In this document: one piece after another, positions 8,593 through 20,811 of the stretch
How the letters are laid out: every line of letters starts with the position of its first letter
Position numbering within the stretch: position 1 is the stretch's first letter
Source of the DNA: Methylobacterium bullatum
GTDB taxonomy: Bacteria > Pseudomonadota > Alphaproteobacteria > Rhizobiales > Beijerinckiaceae
Assembly (NCBI RefSeq): GCF_014845095.1
Contig: NZ_NKUG01000077.1
Coordinates: 23,964 to 87,963 of the forward strand
Reading direction: 5' to 3'
DNA: 64,000 nucleotides
Made by a program: the position numbers and the translations under genes
Notes under the pieces: generated by a model
Told to the model about the DNA's origin: nothing
Databases searched by the model: none
What the model saw: the letters and a program-made list of their open reading frames with translations, nothing else

Positions 8593-9321
8593 ATGGCTCA
8601 GGAACGCATTGCCCTCGTCACGGGTGGAACGCGCGGCATCGGTGCCGCGATCTCGACGGGTCTCAAGGCCAAGGGCTACAAGGTCGCCGCCAATTACGGC
8701 GGTAACGACGAGGCGGCCAACGCCTTCAAGGCCGAGACCGGCATCCCGGTCTTCAAGTTCGACGTCGGCGATGCCGCCGCCTGCGAGGCCGGCATCAAGG
8801 CCGTCGAGGCCGAACTCGGCCCGATCGACATCCTGGTGAACAATGCCGGCATCACCCGCGACGGCGCGTTCCACAAGATGACCTTCGAGAAGTGGCAAGC
8901 GGTCATCAAGACCAACCTCGACTCGATGTTCACGGTCACCCGCCCGGTGATCGAGGGAATGCGCGCCCGCAACTTCGGCCGCATCATCCTGATCTCGTCG
9001 ATCAACGGCCAGAAGGGCCAGGCCGGCCAGACCAACTACTCGGCCGCCAAGGCCGGCGTGATCGGTTTCGCCAAGGCGCTGGCCCAGGAGAGCGCCTCGA
9101 AGGGCATCACCGTCAACGTGATCGCGCCGGGCTACATCGCCACCGACATGGTGATGGCGGTGCCGGAGGACATCCGCAACAAGATCATCTCGACGATTCC
9201 CGTGGGACGCCTCGGCGAGGCCGCCGAGATCGCCCGCGCGGTGGAATACCTCGCGGCGGAAGATTCGGGCTTCATCACCGGTTCGACCCTGACGATCAAC
9301 GGCGCCCAGTACATCGCCTGA
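8593..9321 (+). CDS. phaB: Acetoacetyl-CoA reductase
   Basis: NADPH-dependent short-chain dehydrogenase that reduces acetoacetyl-CoA to (R)-3-hydroxybutyryl-CoA. The 242-residue protein has the cofactor motif TGGTRGIGAAIS, the NNAG motif, and catalytic Ser (ISSINGQ), Tyr and Lys (YSAAK). The start is the ATG at 8593, which has a GGAGG ribosome-binding site; an upstream in-frame ATG lacks one. It ends before a strong terminator. Confidence 0.96.
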   Translation: MAQERIALVTGGTRGIGAAISTGLKAKGYKVAANYGGNDEAANAFKAETGIPVFKFDVGDAAACEAGIKAVEAELGPIDILVNNAGITRDGAFHKMTFEKWQAVIKTNLDSMFTVTRPVIEGMRARNFGRIILISSINGQKGQAGQTNYSAAKAGVIGFAKALAQESASKGITVNVIAPGYIATDMVMAVPEDIRNKIISTIPVGRLGEAAEIARAVEYLAAEDSGFITGSTLTINGAQYIA

Positions 9322-9343
9322 CGCCGCCTCGCGTCATCGACGG

Positions 9344-9386
9344 GAAGAAGGCCTGCCCCGGCGACGGGGCAGGCCTTCTTCGTTTT
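9344..9386 (+). terminator. Strong terminator between phaB and the parvulin gene
   Basis: A perfect 17-bp stem (9344-9360 with 9365-9381) with a GCGA loop, followed by GTTTT. It separates convergent genes, so it may act in both directions, although the leftward U-run is poor. Confidence 0.88.
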
Positions 9387-9417
9387 CGCAGAGCGTCCTG
9401 ATTCAGTGAGCCGAACG

Positions 9418-10326
9418 TCAGGGAGCCTTGGGCGCCGCGGCGGGCGTGGCCGCATCGGTGCGCTCGATCTTGGCGCTCTCACGCAGCTTCAGGATGAGAT
9501 CCTGTTGCGACTTGCGGGTGAGGTACTGGTCCACCTGCTCCTTCATCTCGGCGAAGGTCGGCACCGGCTTGGTGCGCCGCTCCTCGACCTTGATCACGTG
9601 CCAGCCGAACTGCGTCTTGATCGGGTCGGAGACCTGGCCGACCGGGAGCTTGAACGCGGCCTCCGCAAAGGGGGCGACCATCCTCTCCTTGGTGAACCAG
9701 CCGAGATCGCCGCCCTCGGTCTTCGAGCCGGGATCCTTCGAGACCTCCGCAGCGATCTTGGAGAAGTCCTCGCCGCCCTTGATCCGGGCCGAAATCTTCT
9801 TGGCCTCCTCCTCGTTGTCCACGAGGATGTGGCGGGCATGGGCCTCCTCCTCCGGCTTCATCGTGGTGAGGGTCTGGTCGTAGAGGGCTTTGGCGGCCTC
9901 CGGCGTCACCGCCTTCTTCGCCTCGCGCTCCAGATACTCGTCGAGGAGGAGCTTGCTCTTGAAGTAAGCGAGCTTGCGCTGGAACTCGGGCGAGTCGCCG
10001 ACCTTGGCCGCCTCTGCCGCCTGCGCGCCGACCTTGAGGTCGACCATGTAGTCGATGAGCAGGTTCTTCTTCTGGGCCTCGTCGACGCCGGGCAGCGAGA
10101 GCGCCGGGTCCTCGGCGGCGATGGCGAGGTCGCCCGCGGTGACCGGCGAGCCGTTCACTTTGGCCACAACCGTCTCGGGCGGCAGCGCCGCGGCGGCCGG
10201 GGCGGGAGCCGCAGCCGGGGCAGGCGTCTGCGCCAGGGCCCGCAGCGGCAAGGCCACGGAGGCGAAGGGCAGCGCAACGGCCAGCGCCAGGGCGCCCGAG
10301 CGCCGGAGAAGGAGAGGCGACGTCAT
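9418..10326 (-). CDS. Periplasmic peptidyl-prolyl cis-trans isomerase (parvulin/SurA-like)
   Basis: Exported folding catalyst of 302 residues. It has a signal peptide (LALAVALPFASVALPLRALA), an alanine/proline linker, an N-terminal chaperone-like region beginning VVAKVNGSPVTAGDLAIA, then a parvulin domain at about 150-250 (EEAHARHILVDNEEEAKKI, GGDLGWFTKERM, FGWHVIKVEERR). The start is the ATG at 10326 with GAGGAA upstream. It is close to secA, which fits a role in folding secreted proteins, but it is transcribed away from it. Confidence 0.88.
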   Translation of the reverse strand: MTSPLLLRRSGALALAVALPFASVALPLRALAQTPAPAAAPAPAAAALPPETVVAKVNGSPVTAGDLAIAAEDPALSLPGVDEAQKKNLLIDYMVDLKVGAQAAEAAKVGDSPEFQRKLAYFKSKLLLDEYLEREAKKAVTPEAAKALYDQTLTTMKPEEEAHARHILVDNEEEAKKISARIKGGEDFSKIAAEVSKDPGSKTEGGDLGWFTKERMVAPFAEAAFKLPVGQVSDPIKTQFGWHVIKVEERRTKPVPTFAEMKEQVDQYLTRKSQQDLILKLRESAKIERTDAATPAAAPKAP

Positions 10327-10558
10327 CAATGGGTATTCCTCGAACAGGTGGATGCCGCGTCCACGAAGCTCTGTCCGGCCAGGTTGGAGACGTGGCAACA
10401 GCGAGCGGCGGGACGCCGTAGGCATCTGTGGGCGAGAAGTGGCGCGGGCAAGGGCGGAAGACAAGCGCATATGGGGTTTCGGGCGAATCCGTCCGATCAC
10501 GATAAAGCGGTCTTAAGCCCGCATGCGCCATCCTTTCCGGGTTTCGTGGGAGAGCGGC

Positions 10559-10903
10559 ATGCGGACCAGCGTCATCATCACCGCCGCTTGCCTCATTCTG
10601 TCCGCCTCGATCACGACGGCGCAGGCCCGCTTCAAGGGCGGACGCTCCATCTCCGTCTCCCGCCCGGCTCCCTCCGTCACTCCCGCCCGATCGGCCGCCC
10701 TGGGTGCCGGAATCGGCGCGTCACGGCCCGTCCGCGCCATTGCGGGTGCGCCAGAGAATGATGCCACAGCGGGACACTCCGTGACCTTGCGCCCGGTCCT
10801 CCCGGTCCCCGCGCCGGCGGCGAAGGAGATCCGCACGGCCGCGTCATGGTGCGCCGACAAGCGCATCGTCGGCACCGGCGCCGGTTTCTGCGAGATCAAC
10901 TGA
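10559..10903 (+). CDS. Small secreted hypothetical protein
   Basis: Unrecognised protein of 114 residues with a clear signal peptide (SVIITAACLILSASITTAQA), a basic serine/proline-rich middle and two cysteines near the C-terminus (ASWCADKRIVGTGAGFCEIN) that could form a disulfide. The ATG at 10559 is preceded by GGGAGAG; an ATG 12 codons upstream is less likely. Confidence 0.6.
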   Translation: MRTSVIITAACLILSASITTAQARFKGGRSISVSRPAPSVTPARSAALGAGIGASRPVRAIAGAPENDATAGHSVTLRPVLPVPAPAAKEIRTAASWCADKRIVGTGAGFCEIN

Positions 10904-11021
10904 CGCCTGTATGTCCAGCGGCCGGCAGGAAGCTTGACAGCCCGCGACCGAAGATTTCTTGAGATCGCGCAGCAGGGCGTCGGGCCGCGTCAGCCTTCGC
11001 CAGTCGTGGGGATACCGGTCC

Positions 11022-11783
11022 TTGTCTCTCCTCTCTCATCTTTCCGCGGCGCGGCCGGATCGCCGTCGGCCGCTTCGTATCGCCCTGGTGGGCTGGGGAG
11101 CCATCGCGCGCCGCGTGACACACCTTCTCGACGCTCGGGGCAGGGACGTCGTCCTGGCCGGGGTCGAGCCCGACATGGTGATCGAAGCGGCCGGACGGGC
11201 GGCGGTCGAGCCCTGGGGCCTCGTGGCGCTCCGGTACGCCGAGAGCTTCGCCGTCTCGTCGACCAGCGCCTTCTGCGAGGCCGGTCTTCTCGACAGGCTC
11301 GTCGCCGCCGCGGAGGCGCATGGAAGCCAGATCCTCGTACCCACCGGCGCACTCGCCGCGGTCGACGCCCTCGCGGCGGCCTCGATCCTGCCGTTGGACT
11401 CGGTGACGCATCGCATCGTCAAGCCGCCCGTGGCCTGGATCGGTACCCCGGCGGAAGAATGGATCGATCTCGATGGCCTGACGGAGGCCACGACCTTCTT
11501 CGAAGGGACGGCACGGGAGGCAGCCCGGCTGTTCCCGGCCAACGCCAATGTCGCGGTCATCACGGCGCTCGCCGGCATCGGCCTCGACAGGACGCGGATC
11601 GCCCTGGTGGCGGATCCCCGCGCCACCGGCAATGGACATCGCCTCCAGGCGACGGGCGCTTTCGGGACCCTCGACATGAGCATCGAGAATCAGGCCCTGC
11701 CGGCCAATCCGAAATCCTCGGAGCTCACGGCCCTGGCTCTGGTCCGCATCATCGAGAACCAAAGAGCCGCTTTGGCGCTTTAG
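11022..11783 (+). CDS. Probable L-aspartate dehydrogenase
   Basis: NAD(P)-dependent oxidoreductase of the aspartate dehydrogenase family, which converts L-aspartate to iminoaspartate and can feed NAD synthesis. A Rossmann motif (RIALVGWGAIARRV) opens the protein. Typical AspDH blocks follow: NVAVITALAGIGLDRTRIAL, the catalytic-histidine region ATGNGHRLQATGAFG, and ENQALPANPKSSELTALAL at the end. The start is unclear because no ATG precedes the Rossmann fold. The TTG at 11022 has GGGGAT upstream; another TTG at 10959 would add 21 residues. Confidence 0.75.
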   Translation: MSLLSHLSAARPDRRRPLRIALVGWGAIARRVTHLLDARGRDVVLAGVEPDMVIEAAGRAAVEPWGLVALRYAESFAVSSTSAFCEAGLLDRLVAAAEAHGSQILVPTGALAAVDALAAASILPLDSVTHRIVKPPVAWIGTPAEEWIDLDGLTEATTFFEGTAREAARLFPANANVAVITALAGIGLDRTRIALVADPRATGNGHRLQATGAFGTLDMSIENQALPANPKSSELTALALVRIIENQRAALAL

Positions 11784-11941
11784 CAGTTCGACTGCCGTTC
11801 AAAGGCGACGACGGCGGACGCGGCCCCCTTGGCTTTCGGAGTTGAAGGCAGTCCGCCCTTTCGGATGCGTCCTACAATATTTACCTCTATAAGCCCGGCC
11901 AACTCACGCCTTCTGATATTTCGATCGACCGCAGGTTCACG

Positions 11942-14839
<2,898 letters not shown>

Positions 14840-14852
14840 AACGCAGCCATCC

Positions 14853-14872
14853 GGCCGGACCTGCATCCGGCC
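14853..14872 (+). terminator. Hairpin after secA
   Basis: Stem GGCCGGA / TCCGGCC with a 6-base loop, 13 bases past the secA stop. There is no clear T-tract, so it may only protect the 3' end, and the downstream reductase gene starts 25 bases later. Confidence 0.4.
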
Positions 14873-14897
14873 GTGGGCCATTCGAGGGGAGATCCGA

Positions 14898-15737
14898 ATG
14901 CGGCAGACGACCTTCGGGCCGACTGGGCGGCCCGTCTCCGTCATCGGCCAGGGCACGTGGTATCTGGACGAGGCACACCGCCCGGACGCCGTCGCCGCCC
15001 TGCAGCGGGGCCTCGATCGCGGGATGAGCCATATCGACACCGCCGAGATGTATGGCGAGGCCGAACTCGTGGTGGCGGAGGCGATCGCGGGGCGACGCGA
15101 CGAGGTATTCCTCGTCTCGAAGGTGCTGCCGAACCATGCCTCGGCACGCTCCGTCATCACCGCCTGCGAGCGTTCGCTGGCGCGCCTGAAGACGGACCGG
15201 CTCGACAGCTATCTCCTGCACTGGCGGGGCGGGATTCCGCTCGAGGAAACCATCGGTGCCTTCGAGGGCCTGGTCCGGCAGGGCAAGCTCCTCTCCTGGG
15301 GCGTCAGTAATTTCGACGTCCCCGATCTCGAAGACGCTCTCGCCGTAGCCGGCGAGGGCCGCATCGCCTGCAATCAGGTGCTGTATCATCTCGGGGAAAG
15401 GGCGATCGAACACGCCGTCCTTCCCTGGTGCGCGGCGCATGGCGTCGCATTGGTCGCCTACAGCCCCTTCGGCCATGACGACTTCCCCGAGCCGGACTCG
15501 GCCGGCGGACGCGTGCTCGGAGAGATTGCCGCCGAGACGGGAGCGACGCAGCGGCAGGTCGCCCTCGCGGCGCTGACGCGGTCGCCCTCCGTCCTCGCGA
15601 TCCCGAAAGCCGCGCGAATCGCGCATGTGGAGGAGAACGCCGCCGCCGGCGAGCTGACGCTGACCGATGGTCAATGGCAGCGCCTCGACGATGCCTTTCC
15701 GCACGGGACCAAACCCGCGCACCTACCGATGCTCTGA
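14898..15737 (+). CDS. Aldo/keto reductase
   Basis: NADPH-dependent oxidoreductase of the AKR superfamily, 279 residues. The catalytic tetrad is Asp47, Tyr52, Lys75 and His108 (HIDTAEMYG, LVSKVLP, YLLHW). The barrel continues through WGVSNF and AYSPFGH to the cofactor-phosphate-binding end (VLAIPKAARIAHVEENA). The ATG has a GGGGAGA ribosome-binding site. Substrate unknown. It follows secA closely and may be co-transcribed with it. Confidence 0.88.
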   Translation: MRQTTFGPTGRPVSVIGQGTWYLDEAHRPDAVAALQRGLDRGMSHIDTAEMYGEAELVVAEAIAGRRDEVFLVSKVLPNHASARSVITACERSLARLKTDRLDSYLLHWRGGIPLEETIGAFEGLVRQGKLLSWGVSNFDVPDLEDALAVAGEGRIACNQVLYHLGERAIEHAVLPWCAAHGVALVAYSPFGHDDFPEPDSAGGRVLGEIAAETGATQRQVALAALTRSPSVLAIPKAARIAHVEENAAAGELTLTDGQWQRLDDAFPHGTKPAHLPML

Positions 15738-15897
15738 GGCACGGATCGGGTTCGCCCTGGCCGGAGAGAGAAAAGCCGGGCGTGACCCTCAAGCCACAGC
15801 ATCGGGAAGATGAGCGAACCTCCCGGACCGTATCCGAAAAGAAACCACATTTCCCGCCGAGCTAGACCGTCCAGGAAACGGACGGGAGCGAGACGGC

Positions 15898-16776
15898 ATG
15901 GGGTATCCCCGATCGGCGACGACGGGACTCTACGGGGTCCTGCTGATGACGACGATGGGCCTCGGTGCCTGCAATTCCCCCACCACGACCGGCTCCCTCG
16001 GCGGCCCGGGCCTTGCGGCCAAACCCATGGCGGTGAGCGACCAAGAGCGCGACTGTCTCGGCCGCGCCATGTATTTCGAATCGAACCGCAGCGATTCCGA
16101 AGGCCTGCTCGCCGTCGGCACGGTGGTGATGAACCGCCTCGAAGCCGCCGCCTTCCCGAACGGCGGTATCTGCGCCGTCGTCGGCCAGCCCCGACAGTTC
16201 GCCACCGGCGTGCTCACCAAGCCCATGGCGGAGAAGGACCTGACCAAGGTCGCGGACGCGGCCGACGCGGTCCTGGCCGGCCAGCGCCACCCGAAGGTCG
16301 GCCGCGCCATGTACTTCCACACGGCGGGCCGCACGTTCCACTACAACAACATGCATTACGTGGCGGTGGCCGGCGGCAACGCCTTCTACGAGAAGCGCAA
16401 GCCCGGCGCCGTGGAGCAGGCCCGGCCGCCGGCCGCCCTGGCCTATGCAGCGGCCCCGACGCCGACCGCCTCGGAGGCGGCTCCGGCCGCACCGGTCCAG
16501 GCCATCGCGAATCCTGCTCCCGCCGGTGTTCCGGCGACACCTGTGGCAGCCGCCGTACCGGAAGTGACCGGCCGCCAGCCCGTCGCCGCCTCCCACGCCG
16601 CCGTGAGCCAGGGCGCGCATTCCAAAACCTCACCGAAGCCGGCAGCGGAAACCCAGGTCGCTCATGGCAACGGCCCGGCTGCCAAAGGCCGGGCTACGAA
16701 GAGCCCGGCGACGCTGGCGGCCCTTGCCCCCGAGGCGCCACCGCCGCCGCCCGTCATCAACCTGCCGAGGCCGTGA
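15898..16776 (+). CDS. Cell wall hydrolase (SleB-like) lipoprotein
   Basis: Predicted outer-membrane or periplasmic lipoprotein that cuts peptidoglycan. The signal peptide ends in a lipobox (LGAC, Cys25). The hydrolase_2/SleB domain at about 47-175 contains the catalytic glutamate region RAMYFESNRSDSEG (Glu61), VMNRLE, QFATG and the metal/aromatic segment AMYFHTAGRTFHYNN. A long alanine/proline-rich tail (about 175-292) is low in complexity and probably spans the periplasm or binds the wall. It converges on kup with 10 bases between the stops. Confidence 0.82.
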   Translation: MGYPRSATTGLYGVLLMTTMGLGACNSPTTTGSLGGPGLAAKPMAVSDQERDCLGRAMYFESNRSDSEGLLAVGTVVMNRLEAAAFPNGGICAVVGQPRQFATGVLTKPMAEKDLTKVADAADAVLAGQRHPKVGRAMYFHTAGRTFHYNNMHYVAVAGGNAFYEKRKPGAVEQARPPAALAYAAAPTPTASEAAPAAPVQAIANPAPAGVPATPVAAAVPEVTGRQPVAASHAAVSQGAHSKTSPKPAAETQVAHGNGPAAKGRATKSPATLAALAPEAPPPPPVINLPRP

Positions 16777-16786
16777 CCCGGCCAGT

Positions 16787-18739
16787 TCAGACGGTGACCT
16801 GAGTCCCCACTTCCACGACACGGCCGGTGGGGATCTGGAAGAAGTCGGTGGCGTCGTTGGCGTTCTTGGCGAGCGTGATGAAGATCCGGTCTTGCCAGAG
16901 CGGCATACCGGAATGCGCGGCGGGGCGGATCGAACGGCGCGACAGGAAGAACGACGTCGCCATGATGTCGAACTTGAAGCCCTGCTTCTTCAGGAGCGTC
17001 AGCGTCCGCGGGATGTTGGGCTGCTCCATGTAGCCGAACTTCATCACGATCTTCGAGAAGTGCGGGCCGATCGGCTCCATGCGGATACGGTCCGCCTCGC
17101 TTGCACGGGGGGTGTCCACGGTCTCGACCGTGAGAATCACGTTCTTCTCGTGCAGCACCTTGTTGTGCTTGAGGTTGTGCAGCAGGGCCGCCGGGGCGAT
17201 GGACGGGTCGCTGGTGAGGAACACCGCCGTGCCGCGCACGTGATGGGGTGGGCTCTTCTCCAGCATGCCCACGAGTTCGAGTAGCGGCACGTCTGTCTTG
17301 CGGGTCTTGTTGAACAGGATGTTCACGCCCCGCACCCAGGTCCACATCACGATGATGAGCATCCCGGCCAGCACGAGGGGCACGTAGCCGCCCTCGAACA
17401 CCTTGAGCAGATTCGAGAGCAGGAACAGGAACTCGATGACGATGAACGGCATGATCGCGGCGGCGGCGGCGATCGGCGACCATTTCCACGACTTCCAGAG
17501 CACGATGAAGCCCATGCTCGCGGTCAGCAGCATCGTTCCCGTCACGGCGATGCCGTAGGCGGAGGCCAGGGCCGAGGACGACCGGAACAGGATCGCCAGG
17601 ACCACGACCCCGATCAGCAACAGGATGTTCACCTGCGGCAGGAAGATCTGGCCGGAATGCGATTCCGAGGTGTGGCGGATCTCGAGGCGCGGAAGCAGGC
17701 CGAGCTGGATAGCCTGGCGCGACAGGGAGAACGCCCCGGTGATGACGGCCTGGCTCGCGGTGACGGTGGCGATGGTCGCCAGGATCACCATGGGCAGAAG
17801 GCCCCATTCGGGGACGAGCTGGTAGAACGGATCCGTCGTGTCGGGCACGTTGAGGACCAGCGCCGTCTGGCCGAGATAGTTCAGGGTCAGGCACGGGGCC
17901 ACGAGGCCGAGCCACGCCACCTGGATCGGCCGGCGTCCGAAATGCCCGAGATCGGCGAACAGCGCCTCGGCGCCGGTCACCGCGAGGAAGACCGCGCCCA
18001 GCGCCACCAGGGCCCCGGTGCCGTGGCCGAGGAGGTAGTGCACCGCGTACCAGGGATTGAACGCCTGGAAGACCTCCGGCCGCGAGACGATGTGCGGCAG
18101 GGCCGCGAGCCCCAGCGCCAGGAACCAGACCACCATGATCGGGCCGAAGAAGGCCGCCACCTTGCTGGTGCCCCGGCTCTGGACCATGAACAGGGCGAAG
18201 ATGATCGCCACCGTGATCGGCAGCACGTAATGCTCGAAGGCCGGGGTTACGAGCTTCAGGCCCTCCACGGCCGAGAGTACGGAGATGGCCGGCGTGATGA
18301 CGGCGTCGCCGTAGAACAGAGAGGCGCCGAGCAGCCCGAGCATGAACACGATGCGCGACCCGCCCAGCGCCTTGCGGGCCAGGGCCATCAGCGAGAGGAT
18401 TCCGCCCTCGCCGTTGTTGTCCATGCGCAGCAGGATGACGACGTATTTGATCGTGACGATCAGCAGGAGTGCCCAGAGGATCAGCGACGTCGTGCCGAGG
18501 ACTTCCTCGGTCAGCAGGATGCCGTCCGCCCGCGCCGGGCCGAGCGCCTCACGGAAGGCGTAGAGCGGGCTGGTGCCGATGTCTCCGTAGACGACGCCGA
18601 CGGAGCCGACGACCAGCGTCCAGAAGTTCGTCTTCCCATGCCCGTGATTGCCCGACCCATGCTCGCCCGACCCCGTCTCGGGATGGGCCGCGGGGCCTGG
18701 CTGAGCGCCGGGGACGCTCGGGATGGAGGTTTGCGTCAT
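16787..18739 (-). CDS. kup: KUP-family potassium uptake protein
   Basis: Proton-coupled potassium importer of the inner membrane. The 650-residue protein has 12 predicted transmembrane helices from about residue 40 ([18 protein letters not shown], the family signature) and a soluble C-terminal domain ([31 protein letters not shown] region). The N-terminus is glycine/histidine-rich ([14 protein letters not shown]). Ends in a TGA nearly abutting the convergent hydrolase gene. Confidence 0.95.
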   Translation of the reverse strand: MTQTSIPSVPGAQPGPAAHPETGSGEHGSGNHGHGKTNFWTLVVGSVGVVYGDIGTSPLYAFREALGPARADGILLTEEVLGTTSLILWALLLIVTIKYVVILLRMDNNGEGGILSLMALARKALGGSRIVFMLGLLGASLFYGDAVITPAISVLSAVEGLKLVTPAFEHYVLPITVAIIFALFMVQSRGTSKVAAFFGPIMVVWFLALGLAALPHIVSRPEVFQAFNPWYAVHYLLGHGTGALVALGAVFLAVTGAEALFADLGHFGRRPIQVAWLGLVAPCLTLNYLGQTALVLNVPDTTDPFYQLVPEWGLLPMVILATIATVTASQAVITGAFSLSRQAIQLGLLPRLEIRHTSESHSGQIFLPQVNILLLIGVVVLAILFRSSSALASAYGIAVTGTMLLTASMGFIVLWKSWKWSPIAAAAAIMPFIVIEFLFLLSNLLKVFEGGYVPLVLAGMLIIVMWTWVRGVNILFNKTRKTDVPLLELVGMLEKSPPHHVRGTAVFLTSDPSIAPAALLHNLKHNKVLHEKNVILTVETVDTPRASEADRIRMEPIGPHFSKIVMKFGYMEQPNIPRTLTLLKKQGFKFDIMATSFFLSRRSIRPAAHSGMPLWQDRIFITLAKNANDATDFFQIPTGRVVEVGTQVTV

Positions 18740-19014
18740 GCGCTGCGATCAGGCTTCTGCGACGGGGAAAGGAATCGAATGGGGAGGCTCGGATTTTTTG
18801 GAGCGTGACGTAGCGACGGAGACGGGCGAGCCGTGAGCGCTCCTCTGTCCCGCCTCACACGGACACGTCGCGGCCGAACCGGCGGCCGGCCCCTGAGGTA
18901 CCGGTGCACGACGGCTCCCAGCGCGAAGCATGCCAAAGTCGTATCATGCGGGTGTGACGCCGAGAACGACGATCCCGTGATGTCCGGGAAGGCTTCCCCG
19001 GGAAGGCGAGCGAA
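18740..19014. other. Intergenic region upstream of kup
   Basis: Sequence between the kup start and the ispG 3' end. It should contain the kup promoter. No gene, repeat or regulatory RNA recognised apart from the ispG hairpin to its right. Confidence 0.4.
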
Positions 19015-19047
19015 GTCGCCCCGCGTGCCGGAGCAGCGCGGGGCGAC
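19015..19047 (-). terminator. Hairpin downstream of ispG
   Basis: A perfect 11-bp stem, GTCGCCCCGCG (19015-19025) with CGCGGGGCGAC (19037-19047), and an 11-base loop, about 20 bases past the ispG stop. The U-run on the leftward transcript is weak. Confidence 0.6.
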
Positions 19048-19067
19048 GGGCGTCACGACGGACGGGC

Positions 19068-20390
19068 TCACTCGGCGGCGGTGCGGGCGCCCTGGCCGAA
19101 ACGGCGCTCGATATAGTCGATCACCACCGTCTCGAAATCCTTGGCCAGCGTGGCGCCGCGCAGGGTCATTGCCTTCTTGCCGTCGATGAAGACCGGTGCG
19201 GTGGGGGTCTCGCCGGTGCCGGGCAGCGAGATGCCGATATCGGCATGCTTCGATTCGCCGGGTCCGTTGACGATGCAGCCCATCACCGCAACGTTCAGGC
19301 CCTCGACTCCCGGATAGGTCTTCTTCCATTCCGGCATCGAGGTGACGATCCAGTTCTGGATGTCGCGGGCGAGTTCCTGGAACGTGGTCGAGGTGGTGCG
19401 GCCGCAGCCGGGACAGGCGGCCACCATCGGCACGAAGGTACGGAAGCCCATGGTCTGCAGGAGTTCCTGCGAGGCCTTGACCTCCACGGTGCGGTCGCCG
19501 CCGGGCATCGGGGTCAGCGAATAGCGGATCGTGTCGCCGATGCCTTCCTGGAGCAGCACGCCGATGGCTGCCGAGGCCGCGACCAGACCCTTCGAGCCCA
19601 TGCCGGCCTCGGTGAGGCCGAGGTGGATCGCGTAGTCCGAGCGCCTGGCGACCTCGCGGTAGACCGCGATCAGATCCTGCACCGCCGAGACCTTGGCCGA
19701 GAGGATGATCCGGTTCTTGGGAAGGCCGAGTTCCTCGGCGCGCTGGGCCGAGGACAGGGCCGAGCGCACCATGGCCTCGCGCATCACGGCGCGGGCATCG
19801 ATGGGACGCGCGGACCGGGCGTTCTCGTCCATCAGGTGGGTGAGCAGGGCCTCGTCCAGCGAGCCCCAATTGGCGCCGATGCGGATGGTCTTGCCGTAGC
19901 GGATCGCCTGCTCGACGATGGTCGAGAACTGCGTGTCCTTCTTCTCCTTGAAGCCGACATTGCCCGGATTGATCCGGTACTTGGCCAGGGCCTCGGCGCA
20001 GGCCGGGTGATCGGAGAGAAGCTTGTGGCCGATATAATGGAAGTCGCCCACCAGGGGCACATGGACGCCGATGCGGGCCAGACGGTCGCGGATCTTCGGG
20101 ACCGCGGCGGCCGCCTCGTCGCGGTCGACGGTGATGCGCACGAGTTCGGAGCCGGCCCGCGACAGGGCGGCGACCTGCGCCACGGTGGCATCGATGTCGG
20201 CCGTGTCGGTGTTGGTCATCGACTGGACGACGACCGGGGCGCCTCCGCCGACGGTGACGGCCCCCTCGCCCTCACCCACCGTGACCCCCACCGTGCGGTG
20301 ACGCGGCGTCGGACCGGCGATCTCCGGGCCGGTAATCGAAATGCCGGGGCCGAACGGATCGGCGGAAGTGGCTTCCATCATGGCGTCCAT
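19068..20390 (-). CDS. ispG: 4-hydroxy-3-methylbut-2-enyl diphosphate synthase
   Basis: Iron-sulfur enzyme of the MEP pathway that converts MEcPP to HMBPP for isoprenoids, including the hopanoids and carotenoids typical of this group. The 440-residue product shows the TIM-barrel start ([27 protein letters not shown]) and the [4Fe-4S] ligands in [15 protein letters not shown] and [16 protein letters not shown]. The start is the ATG at 20390; a second ATG four codons on is possible. Confidence 0.97.
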   Translation of the reverse strand: MDAMMEATSADPFGPGISITGPEIAGPTPRHRTVGVTVGEGEGAVTVGGGAPVVVQSMTNTDTADIDATVAQVAALSRAGSELVRITVDRDEAAAAVPKIRDRLARIGVHVPLVGDFHYIGHKLLSDHPACAEALAKYRINPGNVGFKEKKDTQFSTIVEQAIRYGKTIRIGANWGSLDEALLTHLMDENARSARPIDARAVMREAMVRSALSSAQRAEELGLPKNRIILSAKVSAVQDLIAVYREVARRSDYAIHLGLTEAGMGSKGLVAASAAIGVLLQEGIGDTIRYSLTPMPGGDRTVEVKASQELLQTMGFRTFVPMVAACPGCGRTTSTTFQELARDIQNWIVTSMPEWKKTYPGVEGLNVAVMGCIVNGPGESKHADIGISLPGTGETPTAPVFIDGKKAMTLRGATLAKDFETVVIDYIERRFGQGARTAAE

Positions 20391-20811
20391 CGCTGACCTT
20401 GCTTATGGCCTGGCCTGCCCTGCCCTGAAGCGAGCGCCCGGCCATGGTCGTCTGGTATCGAATCCTGCCGATCCTTTGCGAAGATCGGGTGAAGGGTCCG
20501 GTTATCTAGACCCCTGCCGGTTAGCTGAGATGGCGCGCCGCATGCGTCAAGCCCGCTTACCGCATGGTGAAACCAGGGGGCAGGACGGACCACGCGCAAC
20601 ACGTTGGCTCAGCGTCGGCTGACATGTCTTATCCCATGGGCGATGTCGAGGGAATTGGCGCAGTGCGACATGTCCGCCACAGGAACGGCCCAAGCGGAAC
20701 CGATCCATGCAGCCACCGTTTTGCTGCCCTGCGACCTTTGATGCTGCAATGCAGTATGCCCATGCGCACTTTATCGATGCGTCTGTGCAATTCTGCCACG
20801 TGGAGCTGACG
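20391..20811. other. Divergent intergenic region between ispG and the patatin-like gene
   Basis: About 420 bases with both promoters. It contains a CTGC-N3-GCAG dyad (listed separately). An in-frame ATG at 20707 would extend the patatin-like protein by 35 residues, but the added sequence looks non-coding and the dyad would fall inside it. Confidence 0.4.
20744..20754. promoter_or_regulatory. CTGC-N3-GCAG dyad, candidate PhaR operator
   Basis: CTGCAATGCAG is an 11-bp dyad around a central A, 58 bases upstream of the patatin-like start. As I recall, PhaR of Paracoccus and Rhodobacter binds TGC-rich sites of the form CTGC-N3/4-GCAG. phaR is encoded in this window, so control of the lipase gene by PHB state is a testable inference. 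Confidence 0.4.
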
